Source of the DNA: Gillisia sp. Hel1_33_143 | Lineage (GTDB): Bacteria; Bacteroidota; Bacteroidia; Flavobacteriales; Flavobacteriaceae | Direction: 5' to 3' | Assembly (NCBI RefSeq): GCF_900104765.1 | Contig: NZ_LT629737.1 | Coordinates: 3,224,001-3,288,000 of the forward strand | DNA: 64,000 nucleotides | Part shown: one piece after another, positions 45,570 through 55,528 of the stretch | How positions within the stretch are numbered: the first letter of the stretch is position 1 | Layout: every line of letters starts with the position of its first letter | Made by a program: the position numbers and the translations under genes | The notes under the pieces: model-generated | Databases searched by the model: none | Seen by the model: the letters and a program-made list of their open reading frames with translations, nothing else | Told to the model about the DNA's origin: nothing

Positions 45570-46853
45570 CTATAATTTTTTATCACATTTATCACCTAAA
45601 ACACCCTTAACATCATAAACCACCGCTTTTTCTGCTTTTAAAGCATCAAAATTTATTTCTAAAAATTCATTATGAGAAACTGCAAGAACTATAGCGTCAT
45701 ACTTCTGTTTAGGCAATATTTTCGTAGTCTCTAAAGAATATTCATGTTCAACTTCTTTAGGATTTGCTAAAGGATCAAAAACGGTAACATTCATACCATA
45801 TTCTTTCATGTGCTTAATTACATCAACCACCTTGGTATTTCTTACATCCGGACAATTTTCCTTGAAAGTTATTCCTAAAACTAGAATATTTGCCCCCTTA
45901 ACTTTTAGGTCATTATGCAACATTAACTTAACAACTTCTGACGCTACATATTGTCCCATAGAATCATTCATTCTTCTACCAGCAAGTATAATTTCAGGAT
46001 GATACCCCAATTCTTGAGCCTTCTGAGCTAAATAATAAGGATCTACACCAATACAATGACCACCAACTAGTCCTGGCTTAAATGGCAGAAAATTCCATTT
46101 GGTTCCAGCGGCTTCTAACACGTCATGTGTATCAATATCCATCATATTAAATATTTTAGCCAACTCATTTACGAAAGCAATATTAATATCTCTTTGCGAA
46201 TTCTCAATTACTTTTGCTGCTTCTGCAACTTTAATCGTTGGTGCCAAATGTGTACCTGCAGTTATTACATTTGCATATAAATTATTCACTCTTTTTCCAA
46301 CTTCTGGCGTAGATCCAGCAGTAACTTTTAAAATTTTCTCTACCGTATGCTCCTTGTCACCCGGATTAATTCTTTCTGGTGAGTATCCTGCAAAAAAGTC
46401 TACATTAAATTTAAGACCGCTAACACGCTCTAAAACCGGCACACATTCATCTTCGGTAACTCCCGGATATACCGTAGATTCATAAATAACAGTATCTCCT
46501 TTTTTCAATACTTTCCCTACACTCTCACTACTTTTATATAATGGAGTAAGATCTGGTCTGTTATTTTTATCTACCGGAGTAGGAACAGTAACAATATAAT
46601 AATTACAATCTTTTATATCTTCCAATTTAGTAGAGCAAAATAAGCCGTTGTCGTCCGATGGTGTATCAACCAAAGCAGATTTTAACAATTCATCTTCAAC
46701 TTCTAATGTACTATCATGACCACCCATTAATTCTGCAACTCTACTTTGATTAATATCAAATCCAATTACTGAATATTTAGTTGCGAACAACCTAGCTAAA
46801 GGCAATCCAACGTAACCTAAACCGATTACTGCTATTTTTGTATCCTTATTCAT
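45570..46853 (-). CDS. tviB: UDP-N-acetyl-hexosamine 6-dehydrogenase (TviB/WbpO-like)
   Basis: 427 residues. NAD-binding start [17 protein letters not shown] near 8-24, [15 protein letters not shown] near 94, [19 protein letters not shown] near 154-172 and catalytic Cys in [16 protein letters not shown] near 260-275, with [17 protein letters not shown] near 327. The [12 protein letters not shown] block is typical of UDP-GlcNAc or UDP-GalNAc dehydrogenases such as TviB of Vi capsule. The product, UDP-N-acetylhexosaminuronic acid, would be used by the epimerase gene at 46920, which precedes it in transcription order after a 66-bp gap. Confidence 0.88.
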   Translation of the reverse strand: MNKDTKIAVIGLGYVGLPLARLFATKYSVIGFDINQSRVAELMGGHDSTLEVEDELLKSALVDTPSDDNGLFCSTKLEDIKDCNYYIVTVPTPVDKNNRPDLTPLYKSSESVGKVLKKGDTVIYESTVYPGVTEDECVPVLERVSGLKFNVDFFAGYSPERINPGDKEHTVEKILKVTAGSTPEVGKRVNNLYANVITAGTHLAPTIKVAEAAKVIENSQRDINIAFVNELAKIFNMMDIDTHDVLEAAGTKWNFLPFKPGLVGGHCIGVDPYYLAQKAQELGYHPEIILAGRRMNDSMGQYVASEVVKLMLHNDLKVKGANILVLGITFKENCPDVRNTKVVDVIKHMKEYGMNVTVFDPLANPKEVEHEYSLETTKILPKQKYDAIVLAVSHNEFLEINFDALKAEKAVVYDVKGVLGDKCDKKL

Positions 46854-46919
46854 CTATATTTTATATTAAAACTTCCATCAAAAGATAATAATGAAAGAAG
46901 ATATTATATTTTATTTATA

Positions 46920-47918
46920 TTATTTTAAATTTTCCCAATACCATTTTACCGCTTCCTTAAGCCCAGATCTAATATCAAATTCCGGATCATAACCTAAGGT
47001 TGATTTTGCCTTGTCTATTGAAGCCAATGAATGTGGAATGTCACCAGCTCTTTCAGGTCCATGCGTAATTTCAACATCTCCAATCTTTGGATCAAATTCT
47101 GATAAATATTGCTTTAGTAATGTAGTTAATTCTAAAAGGTTTGTTCTGTCTCCAACAGCAGTGTTATAAACTTCATTAGCCGCTTTTTCACTTTCCGAAC
47201 TCAATGCTAATAAGTTCATTTGAATTACATTATCAATATAAGTAAAATCACGAGAATACGTACCATCACCATTAATCACAGGAGATTCATAATTCATAAG
47301 CTGAATTACAAATTTTGGAATAACCGCAGCATATGCTCCATTGGGATCTTGCTTTCTTCCAAAAACATTAAAATATCTAAGACCTATCGTATCTAAATTA
47401 TATGCTTTTTTAAAAATATCTGCATAAAGTTCATTTACATATTTGGTAATAGCATAAGGAGAAAGTGGTTTTCCTATAATATGCTCTACTTTTGGTAGAT
47501 TTTCGGAATCTCCATAAGTTGATGAACTCGCTGCATAAACAAATCTTTTCACATTTGCATCTCTAGCAGCAACCAACATATTTAAAAAGCCAGAAACATT
47601 TACATCGTTACTGGTAATAGGATCTTTAAGGGATCTAGGTACAGAACCTAAAGCAGCTTCATGCAAAACATAGTCAACACCTGACATGGCCTTATGGCAA
47701 GTCTCTAAATCTCTGATATCACCTTCAATTAATTCGAAATTAGGATCTTTCTGAAGTTCCAATAGGTTTTCTCTCTTTCCAGTTGAGAAGTTATCAATGC
47801 AAACTACTGATGCACCTACTTTTAGAAGTGCTTCACATAAATTTGAACCTATAAATCCCGCACCACCGGTAATTAATACTTTAGAAGAACTTAATCTTGA
47901 ATACTGTTCCTTAACCAT
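46920..47918 (-). CDS. tviC: NAD-dependent UDP-sugar 4-epimerase (TviC/WbpP-like)
   Basis: 332 residues. Start VLITGGAGFIGSNLCEALL near 14-32, VCIDNFSTGKRENL near 39, AASSSTYGDSENLP near 127, YAITKYVNELYADIF near 155 (Tyr-x3-Lys catalytic pair) and GLRYFNVFGRKQDPNGAYAAVIP near 179-201. The last block is typical of the WbpP/TviC class, which interconverts UDP-GlcNAc/GalNAc and their uronic acids. With the TviB-like gene next door, UDP-GalNAcA is the expected sugar. It has its own promoter at 47949-47981. Confidence 0.88.
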   Translation of the reverse strand: MVKEQYSRLSSSKVLITGGAGFIGSNLCEALLKVGASVVCIDNFSTGKRENLLELQKDPNFELIEGDIRDLETCHKAMSGVDYVLHEAALGSVPRSLKDPITSNDVNVSGFLNMLVAARDANVKRFVYAASSSTYGDSENLPKVEHIIGKPLSPYAITKYVNELYADIFKKAYNLDTIGLRYFNVFGRKQDPNGAYAAVIPKFVIQLMNYESPVINGDGTYSRDFTYIDNVIQMNLLALSSESEKAANEVYNTAVGDRTNLLELTTLLKQYLSEFDPKIGDVEITHGPERAGDIPHSLASIDKAKSTLGYDPEFDIRSGLKEAVKWYWENLK

Positions 47919-47948
47919 TTAGATCGAAATTTTTTCAATTACAAGCGG

Positions 47949-47981
47949 CAAAGATAGCATTTCTTAATTAAGGCGCTACAA
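47949..47981 (-). promoter_or_regulatory. Bacteroidota-type promoter for the tviC-tviB-ugd genes
   Basis: Minus strand -7 box TATCTTTG (47949-47956), exact match to TAnnTTTG; -33 TTG (47979-47981), spacer 22. It lies in the 114-bp gap between the RmlA gene and the epimerase gene, about 31 bp before the ATG. It probably drives tviC, tviB, ugd and perhaps the acylation genes. Confidence 0.65.
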
Positions 47982-48032
47982 GGTATATCTTAAAGAAAAC
48001 AAAAAACTCTTAATATTTCAGTGCTCAATAAA

Positions 48033-48911
48033 TCAAATAATTCCATTTGCTATTTTCATTAAGTACTCACCGTATTTGTTTTTAGAATAGTATTTTCCAC
48101 TTCTAATGAGTTGATCTTTATTAATAAAACCATTGCGATATGCAATCTCTTCTATACAAGCTATTTTCAATCCCTGTCGTTTTTCTATAGTATGTACAAA
48201 GTTAGAAGCTTCTAAAAAAGATTCGTGAGTCCCTGTATCTAGCCAGGCAAATCCTCTACCCATTAATACCACTTCTAATTTCTCTTCAGCTAAATATTTC
48301 TGGTTCACACTCGTTATTTCTAATTCCCCGCGCTCGCTAGGATTTACAGATTTTGCTATTTTAATAACTGAATTTGGATAAAAATAAATGCCCGTTACTG
48401 CATAGTTACTTTTCGGATTAATTGGCTTCTCTTCTATACTCTTAACTTCACCTATACCATTAAAATCTACAACTCCATATCTATGTGGATCGTTTACGTA
48501 ATACCCAAAGACGGTTGCTTTTTTATTTTTGGAATTTTCTACTGCTTTTTTGAGCATGCTCGTGAACCCTTGTCCGTAAAAAATATTATCTCCCAATATC
48601 AAACACACGTCATCTTCCCCGATAAATTCTTCCCCGATAATAAAGGCTTGGGCCAAGCCATCGGGAGATAGTTGTTCTTCAAAAGAAAATTTCATCCCCA
48701 ACTCTTTTCCATCTCCTAACAACTTTTTAAAATTGGGAAGATCTTCGGGGGTAGAAATTATTAAAACTTCGCGCATTCCTGCTAACATTAAGACAGATAA
48801 AGGATAATAGATCATCGGTTTATCATAAATGGGCAATAGCTGTTTAGAAATTGCCTTTGTTATAGGATAGAGCCTAGTTCCGGTTCCTCCTGCTAATATT
48901 ATTCCTTTCAC
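48033..48911 (-). CDS. rmlA: Glucose-1-phosphate thymidylyltransferase RmlA
   Basis: 292 residues, the family length. [23 protein letters not shown] at the N-terminus is the nucleotide-binding loop; other motifs are [20 protein letters not shown] near 29, [13 protein letters not shown] near 76, [11 protein letters not shown] near 107, [18 protein letters not shown] near 159 and [16 protein letters not shown] near 222. Reaction: dTTP plus glucose-1-phosphate to dTDP-glucose. The start is GTG (48909-48911). The upstream gene RmlB ends in frame (TAA-AGT-GTG), so the two are tightly coupled. Confidence 0.93.
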   Translation of the reverse strand: MKGIILAGGTGTRLYPITKAISKQLLPIYDKPMIYYPLSVLMLAGMREVLIISTPEDLPNFKKLLGDGKELGMKFSFEEQLSPDGLAQAFIIGEEFIGEDDVCLILGDNIFYGQGFTSMLKKAVENSKNKKATVFGYYVNDPHRYGVVDFNGIGEVKSIEEKPINPKSNYAVTGIYFYPNSVIKIAKSVNPSERGELEITSVNQKYLAEEKLEVVLMGRGFAWLDTGTHESFLEASNFVHTIEKRQGLKIACIEEIAYRNGFINKDQLIRSGKYYSKNKYGEYLMKIANGII

Positions 48912-48914
48912 ACT

Positions 48915-49994
48915 TTATTTGTTAGGGTATTTATTTAAATAATAATCCTTATATTTTCCGGAAGTTAAACGATTTAACCATTCCTCATTATTCAAGTACC
49001 AGTCAATTGTTTTCTCTAATCCTATTTCAAAAGTTACAGATGGCTTCCATCCTAAATCTTGATAAATTTTTGAGGCATCAATAGCGTATCTTTTGTCATG
49101 ACCTGGTCTATCTTTAATATAATTAATTAAATTTTCAGATGCTCCTTGATTTCTATTTAATTTTTCATCCATTTTAGAACAAAGCAATTTTACAAGATCA
49201 ATGTTCTTATATTCATTAAACCCACCTATATTATAGGAAGATTTATTTTCGCCTTTATGAAAAGCTAGATCAATTGCTTTTGCATGATCTATAACATATA
49301 ACCAGTCTCTTGTATAATTTCCATCTCCATAAACAGGCAATGGTTTACTCTCAATAATATTCTTGATAAAAAGTGGAATCAATTTTTCAGGAAACTGATT
49401 TGGACCATAATTGTTGGAGCAATTTGAAATGATATATGGCAAATTATAAGTTTCTCCATATGCTCTTACGAAATGATCAGAACTTGCCTTAGACGCGGAA
49501 TATGGAGAATTTGGTTTATATGGAGTTGTTTCTGTGAACAAACCCTCTTCGCCTAAAGTTCCAAACACTTCATCTGTACTAATATGATAGAATAAATTAT
49601 TTCCAGAAGCCTTAGACCAAGTATTTCTTGCAGCATTTAGTAAATTTACAGTCCCGATCACGTTTGTTTTCAAAAATATTGAAGGATCATGAATCGATCG
49701 ATCCACATGAGATTCTGCTGCTAGGTGAATAATTTTATTAAATTTATAGGTATGAAATATATCATCTATTTTCTCAGCATTACTAATATCTACCCTTAGA
49801 AAATGATAATTTTTTTCATTTTCAATATCTTGAAGATTTTCTAAATTTCCGGCATAAGTCAAAGAATCTAAGTTATAAATTTCATATTCAGGATATTTTT
49901 TGACAAAACGACGCACAACATGAGAACCTATAAACCCAGCACCCCCAGTAATTAATATCTTAATTGGATTTAAATTGTCGATTTTCTTTATCAT
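48915..49994 (-). CDS. rmlB: dTDP-glucose 4,6-dehydratase RmlB
   Basis: 359 residues. Start ILITGGAGFIGSHVVRRF near 13-30, HLAAESHVDRSIHDPSIF near 91-108, ISTDEVFGTLGEEGLF near 139-154, YSASKASSDHFVRAYGETY near 166-184 (Tyr-x3-Lys) and SNCSNNYGPNQFPEKLIPL near 192-210 are all characteristic of RmlB. Product: dTDP-4-keto-6-deoxyglucose. No RmlC or RmlD is in the window, so the ketosugar more likely feeds the aminotransferase at 52909-53982 than dTDP-rhamnose. It precedes RmlA, 3 bp away. Confidence 0.93.
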   Translation of the reverse strand: MIKKIDNLNPIKILITGGAGFIGSHVVRRFVKKYPEYEIYNLDSLTYAGNLENLQDIENEKNYHFLRVDISNAEKIDDIFHTYKFNKIIHLAAESHVDRSIHDPSIFLKTNVIGTVNLLNAARNTWSKASGNNLFYHISTDEVFGTLGEEGLFTETTPYKPNSPYSASKASSDHFVRAYGETYNLPYIISNCSNNYGPNQFPEKLIPLFIKNIIESKPLPVYGDGNYTRDWLYVIDHAKAIDLAFHKGENKSSYNIGGFNEYKNIDLVKLLCSKMDEKLNRNQGASENLINYIKDRPGHDKRYAIDASKIYQDLGWKPSVTFEIGLEKTIDWYLNNEEWLNRLTSGKYKDYYLNKYPNK

Positions 49995-50083
49995 ATCTAA
50001 TAATTCAAAATTCTTATCATTTTTTAACCTAATATTTTATTATTATGGTAAATTTTAAATAGTCCAACCTCAGAAGTTTGTTA

Positions 50084-51703
50084 TTAATCTGTAGTTTTCA
50101 AATAGTATAATACCTGATTTTTTAAAACTTTTTCAAATCCTAGTTCCATCAATTCTTTCTCTAATAAACTTTGCGAACTATAAATTATTTTGTTTGGATA
50201 TGAAGTGGTTAAAAACAGCGCTAGATTTCTCTTTTTCTTTAGAATATTTTGAATCTTTATCTGAAAATTAGAATTTTCTAAATTCTGATTAAAATCCGAA
50301 ATTCCTAAAGAGGATGAAGGATATAAATAATTAAAAATATGGCTTTTATTACCATAAAAATAGACATCTATATCTTTTCCCAAAAGCCTTTGCCTCTCAT
50401 ATGTGATATCTGTAATATAATCTGCTCTCTGTTTAGTAGTTCTAACTAAATATAACTGATGAATGTTTAGAGGTGCATTTAAATTCCACATATTGTCATC
50501 TTCATATGGACTAATAACTTTTACAGTAATACCTAAAAAACATATTAAAATTAAATTACCTATCCAGAATCTAGCATTTTTAGGACTCAATATTATGAGA
50601 AGAAATGGAAATAATAAAAATAAAAAAGCAGCTTTAAGTAAACCAGTATTAGATCCAAATGGATGTATAAATAGCATGAAAATAAATAAGATAATTATTT
50701 TAAATTTTATTCCATAAATACTAAACTTATTTTCTATAAGATAAATTGTAACAAAACTAAAGGCTATTGATACGTAATAAAGAGTAAAATTATATTTATA
50801 CACAACGCTTACTGTTATTGCCAAGAAAAATTGAGCTAAATAAAATAGGAAATAACTCATTTTGATGTTTCTAGCTCTTCCAATATTAAAAGATAGAACT
50901 TTATATGTTAAAATAAAATATAAACTGAACCCAAATATTTTAGCAAGATCTTTTAAATATGATATTAGCAGTAAACCAGGTTTGTGGCTCGAAGTATTTA
51001 TTTCTGCCAAAAAGTGTTCAGAAAAGTTGTTATTAATTAAATAAAATACAGATAGAGTAATAGTTGAAGTTAAAACAACATACAGCATTGGAATTTTTAA
51101 ATGTATTGATCTTTTATAGTCTCTATAATTCTCTTCAAATAATAATAGAGCAAACAAAATAGGTATTAATATTAGATTCGGAAATCTTATAAAAACGGCT
51201 ATTATTACCAATACTGATAGCAACAGAATCTTGTATCCTTTTTTATTAATTAAATAACTGTAACATGTAAAAAAGATTAAAGTTAGAATAACAGTCGTTA
51301 AAGTATCATATCCAAGAATATTTGTATTAAGCGAAGTTGTAAGTATTAACAAGATAGTAATATAATTCAATATGTCTTTTTTACTAATAATTTTTCGTAA
51401 AAAAACTATTGTAATTAGACCTGGAATAAGAAGTAATAAACTATTTATAAATCTAAAAACTATAACCTGCTCACCAAATATTCTTGCTATAAAATTTATA
51501 AATAGAGAACTTAGGATGAATGAGAATTTATATTGATCATGTACTGGATGAATAGCCTCATTTATGTGATAAAAAGAATCTGTAAAATCTAATCCATAGA
51601 AAATTGTAGAGAAATAAATTACTATTGCAACTACAACTAAAATTGAAGATAAATAATTTAAAGAATTCGCTCTCATTAAAAATTTATTAAAATAATTGAT
51701 CAT
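50084..51703 (-). CDS. Polytopic membrane protein, possible GT-C (PMT/GT39-like) glycosyltransferase
   Basis: 539 residues from ATG at 51701-51703. A frame extending to TTG 51754 is rejected because a promoter -7 box lies inside it. About eleven hydrophobic segments. The first loop has YGLDFTDSFYHINEAIHP near 34-51, whose acidic Asp/His/Glu residues are placed like the DxD-type loop of GT-C enzymes, and GYDTLTTVILTLI near 131. The C-terminus carries a small non-hydrophobic domain. GT-C enzymes use polyprenyl-linked sugars on the periplasmic side, which would suit side-chain addition. A Wzy role cannot be excluded. Confidence 0.5.
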   Translation of the reverse strand: MINYFNKFLMRANSLNYLSSILVVVAIVIYFSTIFYGLDFTDSFYHINEAIHPVHDQYKFSFILSSLFINFIARIFGEQVIVFRFINSLLLLIPGLITIVFLRKIISKKDILNYITILLILTTSLNTNILGYDTLTTVILTLIFFTCYSYLINKKGYKILLLSVLVIIAVFIRFPNLILIPILFALLLFEENYRDYKRSIHLKIPMLYVVLTSTITLSVFYLINNNFSEHFLAEINTSSHKPGLLLISYLKDLAKIFGFSLYFILTYKVLSFNIGRARNIKMSYFLFYLAQFFLAITVSVVYKYNFTLYYVSIAFSFVTIYLIENKFSIYGIKFKIIILFIFMLFIHPFGSNTGLLKAAFLFLLFPFLLIILSPKNARFWIGNLILICFLGITVKVISPYEDDNMWNLNAPLNIHQLYLVRTTKQRADYITDITYERQRLLGKDIDVYFYGNKSHIFNYLYPSSSLGISDFNQNLENSNFQIKIQNILKKKRNLALFLTTSYPNKIIYSSQSLLEKELMELGFEKVLKNQVLYYLKTTD

Positions 51704-51743
51704 TTCTAACAATTGGGAATATGAGGTTACAAGTACTTCTGCA

Positions 51744-51751
51744 CAAATATA
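51744..51751 (-). promoter_or_regulatory. -7 box upstream of the GT-C-like gene
   Basis: Minus strand TATATTTG, exact TAnnTTTG, about 41 bp before the chosen ATG (51703). The nearest TTG at -33 is slightly far (25 bp). It falls inside the longer TTG-start frame. Confidence 0.45.
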
Positions 51752-51934
51752 CAAATGATAAACAGAAACCTAAAAACAACCATCACCTTCCATTTTTTCT
51801 TAAAAACTATAACCAAATTGTAATAAAACAGGCGCTAATGTTTACTAAATTTTTAAGTTTATTTTAATAAATTAGTAACTTAAACTTTTAAGTTATCTAA
51901 ATTGCTTTAATTTGATTAAAAAGATTTATCAATT

Positions 51935-52870
51935 TTGAATAAATTAAATTTACGAAAGAACTATACTCAATTAAATAGTTCATTTCCAAAAAATATTACG
52001 TTTAATATTGGCGTAGACGCAGGTTTTTTTTCTGAATTTAATAATATGGTATTGGCCATGTTATATTGCTTACAAAATAAAATTAGATTTACCATATATT
52101 CGAAAAAGGCTAATTTTGCTCTGAAGAATGGTTGGACAGATTTCTTTATTCCATTTTGCGAAGAAAGCAGTTTTTACTTACATAGTAGATATAATAAAAG
52201 AAGTTATCAAATAAGAAATTCAAACCTTTTACCCCCTAAAGTTTTAAAAAAAATTACAAGAAGTAATTTACTAACTCAAGATATTTGGAACTATTTCAGA
52301 AATGAAGAATTTTTTAATACTAGATTTAACATCCCAGAATTAGGGCTCGATAATTCATGCTTATTAGATGCCACACAAGTAATTATTAAAATGATATGGC
52401 AATACGATCCTCAAAGTAAAAAAATCATTGATGATCATATAAATTCTCTAAATATTCCTCAAAATTATATTGCATTACATATTAGGTCTGGCGATAAATT
52501 AATCGAAACAGATTTATATAATATTCAATTATATATGAAAAAAGCTATTGCCATAAGTGATGTAAAAAATGCTTTTATTCTAACCGATAATTACTCTATT
52601 ATTGAACAGCTTTTAGAGAACTATCCAGATTGGAAATTTTACACTCTTTGTAATCCATCAGAACGAGGATATATACATGCAGATTTTGTTAATAAAGATA
52701 AAACTCAAAAATTTTCACAGCACTTAAAATTATTCGCTAGTATGGATATCTGTTATAACTCTGATAAATTTATAGGTACTTATAGCTCAAACCCCGGCAT
52801 GTTTATGGGAATGAGAACAGGAGAAGATAAATGCTTTTGTATTGATTACGATTCCTGGATCTTATGGTAA
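51935..52870 (+). CDS. Fucosyltransferase-like protein (GT11/GT23-type HxRxGD motif)
   Basis: 311 residues. The core has YIALHIRSGDKLIETDLYNI near 177-196, with His-x-Arg-x-Gly-Asp, the GDP-sugar contact motif of GT11 and GT23 fucosyltransferases; FILTDNY near 217 and KLFASMDICYNSDKFIGTYSSNPGMF near 266-291 fit the same fold. The start is TTG at 51935 (an in-frame stop lies 18 bp upstream and the first in-frame ATG is about residue 38). Plus strand in a minus-strand region; no signal peptide. GDP-fucose genes are not in the window, so the donor must be made elsewhere if this is right. Confidence 0.6.
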   Translation: MNKLNLRKNYTQLNSSFPKNITFNIGVDAGFFSEFNNMVLAMLYCLQNKIRFTIYSKKANFALKNGWTDFFIPFCEESSFYLHSRYNKRSYQIRNSNLLPPKVLKKITRSNLLTQDIWNYFRNEEFFNTRFNIPELGLDNSCLLDATQVIIKMIWQYDPQSKKIIDDHINSLNIPQNYIALHIRSGDKLIETDLYNIQLYMKKAIAISDVKNAFILTDNYSIIEQLLENYPDWKFYTLCNPSERGYIHADFVNKDKTQKFSQHLKLFASMDICYNSDKFIGTYSSNPGMFMGMRTGEDKCFCIDYDSWILW

Positions 52871-52908
52871 TCATTGATGTTATAACATTTTACTGGTTCA
52901 AACGAACA

Positions 52909-53982
52909 TCAAATAACACTATTAATTAGATTTGATATCTTAACAACTTCAGTTAACTCTAGACTTGCATATAAGGGTAAACATAAAATGGTTTTTGATA
53001 TTTCTTCAGAAATTTTCATCTTCTTATACGTTACATAACTTAAAGTGTTTAAGGATGGGTAAAAATAACGACGTGGATAGATCTCATTTTCATTCAAGAG
53101 CTTCTCAGCTTCTATCAACTTTTCTTCATTTTGAAAAACTATTGGATAATAACTATAATTCCATTCTGTGTGCTCCCTAAGTTTTATAGACCTTATTCTA
53201 TGAAAAAAAAGGCTATCATTGTATTTATCTACTAGCACTTTTCTAATAGCAATAAGTTGACCGACATAAGGCAAAACTGATAATCCCATAGCTGCTTGCA
53301 ATTCACTCATTTTTGCATTAATTCCTAAGCCGTGATAATTCAAAGCCCCATCATGACCAAAATTATGACTATAAAATAGTTGTTTATAAAGTTGATCATT
53401 CCTAGAGAATAATGCTCCACCTTCTCCAGTATGAAAAAGTTTAGTTGCATGAAAACTACAGGTGCAAACATCACCAAAATTGAAAATAGAATCACCCTGA
53501 TATTTTACTCCAAAGCAGTGTGCTGCATCGTATATTACATTCAGGTTAAATTTTCTTGCGATAGCAGAAATCTTATCTATATTACATGGATTTCCAAATA
53601 CATGAGTAGCAAGAATAGCTGTTGTATTTTTAGTGATTGCAGCTTCGATCTTATTCTCATCAATTGTCCAATATTCAGGATCGATATCTACAAATACCGG
53701 AATACAATTCTCCCAAACGATAGAAGATGTGGTGGCCACATAGCTAAAGGGTGTTGTAATTACTTCTCCTTTTTTTGCTAATATTTTCAATGCAATCTGA
53801 ATAGGCAAAGTTCCATTTGTGGTAAGGATTACATTTTCAATATTTAGATAACCCTTGATTTCAGATTGCAATTGAAACAATAATTCACCGCCATTTGTTA
53901 ATTGATTACTTTCCCAAATCACTTTCAATTTAGACTGATACTCCTCTCTAGGAGGTAAAAATGTTTTAGTAACTGGAATCAT
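52909..53982 (-). CDS. dTDP-4-keto-sugar aminotransferase (VioA/FdtB-like, DegT family)
   Basis: 357 residues. PLP-fold motifs: NGTLPIQIAL near 58, FSYVATTSSIVW near 77, ATHVFGNPCNIDKI near 123, YDAAHCFGVKYQG near 149 and SFHATKLFHTGEGGALF near 173-189, in which Lys should bind PLP. The SFHATK...EGG form is typical of VioA/FdtB-type enzymes on dTDP-4-keto-6-deoxysugars rather than PglE. With RmlA and RmlB nearby, the likely product is a dTDP-4-amino-4,6-dideoxyhexose (Qui4N or Fuc4N); stereochemistry cannot be told. Overlaps Wzx by four bases (ATGA). It is the second aminotransferase in the locus. Confidence 0.8.
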   Translation of the reverse strand: MIPVTKTFLPPREEYQSKLKVIWESNQLTNGGELLFQLQSEIKGYLNIENVILTTNGTLPIQIALKILAKKGEVITTPFSYVATTSSIVWENCIPVFVDIDPEYWTIDENKIEAAITKNTTAILATHVFGNPCNIDKISAIARKFNLNVIYDAAHCFGVKYQGDSIFNFGDVCTCSFHATKLFHTGEGGALFSRNDQLYKQLFYSHNFGHDGALNYHGLGINAKMSELQAAMGLSVLPYVGQLIAIRKVLVDKYNDSLFFHRIRSIKLREHTEWNYSYYPIVFQNEEKLIEAEKLLNENEIYPRRYFYPSLNTLSYVTYKKMKISEEISKTILCLPLYASLELTEVVKISNLINSVI

Positions 53983-55415
53983 TTCTTTAAGATCAAATTA
54001 TATAATTCATTTAGGCTTTCAAACTTCAAGAGAAAAGCCGATAATAGATATAGCGATAGTCCTATAATACCTCCCATTAAAACTCTTATAATGTCAAAAT
54101 TAGAATTTAACTGATATCTATCTAAAAAGAAAACTATAGCTCCGACTATAATAGATAATAAAAAGGTTGGTAATACATCTTTCAATTGTTGAATAGCAGA
54201 GTAACCAATAAACTTACCAGTATATTGCGCATTTACAAAGAAAGCCAAAATAGAGATTATAACTTGTCCTATGAGCATTGGAATAATTCCTAAGCGGACC
54301 GTTATAAGTAATGTTATTAGAATTAATCCCTTTTTTAAAACTTCTATTTTTAAAAATAGATCACTTCGACCTTTTACATTTAGGATATTGAGATTGTAAG
54401 AATGTAGAGGTAAGAGAACTCCAGTTATACAAAGAATCTGAAAATACGGAACAGCAGGTAGCCATTTATCTGTAAATAATAAGCTAAAAGTTGGTTCTGC
54501 TAAAACTGCTAAAAAAGTTAATACGGGAGTCAGAACAAAGACCACAATTTTAATTAGCTTTTTATAAACTCGTTTTAACTGCACATCATCATTCTGAATT
54601 ACAACAAATAACGGGAAAGTCACACGATCTAATGCGTTTGTTAAATTGTTGACAGGCAATTGTTTCATCGTTTCTGCCCTAGTATAGAAACCTACCTGTG
54701 CAGGAGAAAAATATTTTCCAATTACAATTAGAAAAATGTTACTAAAAACTTTATCCAATAGTTCGGATATTGTTAATTTATACCCATATTTAAAATGACT
54801 TCTAAATTTATGAGTATTAAAACATAACTCTGGACTCCATTTTGAATATATCCACAACTGCACAGTATTTAGTATTGAAGAGAATAAACTACTCCAAACC
54901 AAACTCCAGACACCATACCCGGCAAATGCCATATATATCCCAATACCTCCTCCTACAATCGCTGATGGAATTGAAATAATAGTTTGTGTTTTAAAATCTA
55001 ATTTTTTCGTTAGTCTAGCTAACTGAACTGCAGAAAAAGCTGTTACTATAAATGATAGGCAATAAACTCGTAGAATCCCCGTAAGCTTGGGCTGCTCATA
55101 AAATATTGCAATATACGGTGCTGTTATAAAAATTAGAAAGTAAATTATAAGACTTACAATCAAATTGTAGTAAAAAATAGTACTGTAATCTTCATTATTA
55201 AGATCTTCGCTCCTTATTAAAGATTTATTCAGACCACTATGCAATAGCGTATTCCCTACTGCTACGAAAATTGCTATCATCCCAATCAAACCAAATTCTG
55301 CTGGGGTTAATAATCTTGCAAGTATAATGGAAACACCAAAACCAACGAGTTGATTTCCAAATTGCTGTGCATACGTCCAAACCAACCCAAATGTCGCCTG
55401 CTTTTTTAATGACAT
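53979..55415 (-). CDS. wzx: MOP-superfamily flippase Wzx (WzxC-like)
   Basis: 478 residues with about fourteen transmembrane helices. The N-terminus SLKKQATFGLVWTYAQQFG, with IILARLLTPAEFGLIGM near 34-50 and LNKSLIRSEDLNNEDYSTIFYYNL near 64-87, is typical of the WzxC/TagF-like export family. It would flip an undecaprenyl-linked repeat unit to the periplasm for Wzy polymerisation. Coupled to the VioA-like gene by an ATGA overlap. An ABC flippase is also present in the locus, so it is unclear which serves which glycan. Confidence 0.9.
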   Translation of the reverse strand: MSLKKQATFGLVWTYAQQFGNQLVGFGVSIILARLLTPAEFGLIGMIAIFVAVGNTLLHSGLNKSLIRSEDLNNEDYSTIFYYNLIVSLIIYFLIFITAPYIAIFYEQPKLTGILRVYCLSFIVTAFSAVQLARLTKKLDFKTQTIISIPSAIVGGGIGIYMAFAGYGVWSLVWSSLFSSILNTVQLWIYSKWSPELCFNTHKFRSHFKYGYKLTISELLDKVFSNIFLIVIGKYFSPAQVGFYTRAETMKQLPVNNLTNALDRVTFPLFVVIQNDDVQLKRVYKKLIKIVVFVLTPVLTFLAVLAEPTFSLLFTDKWLPAVPYFQILCITGVLLPLHSYNLNILNVKGRSDLFLKIEVLKKGLILITLLITVRLGIIPMLIGQVIISILAFFVNAQYTGKFIGYSAIQQLKDVLPTFLLSIIVGAIVFFLDRYQLNSNFDIIRVLMGGIIGLSLYLLSAFLLKFESLNELYNLILKK

Positions 55416-55528
55416 TTATAAAGATTATTCAAAGGAGTTATTTAATATTTTCTTTAAAAATACATACAATAGATTTAACAAAAGGATGTTCTTTTAATAG
55501 ATTGCTATTTGAACTTATAATCTAAGAG

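Noticed and set aside
45569-45595. Longer start for UDP-glucose dehydrogenase
   Set aside because: It adds nine residues that overlap the upstream dehydrogenase; [16 protein letters not shown] at 45568 is the usual UGDH start.
51704-51754. TTG extended start for the GT-C-like gene
   Set aside because: An exact -7 box lies inside the extension, so transcription would begin within it.
52874-52912. 8-bp inverted repeat (TTGATGTT/AACATCAA) between two convergent genes, as a terminator
   Set aside because: The loop is long (23 bases) and no T run follows on either strand.
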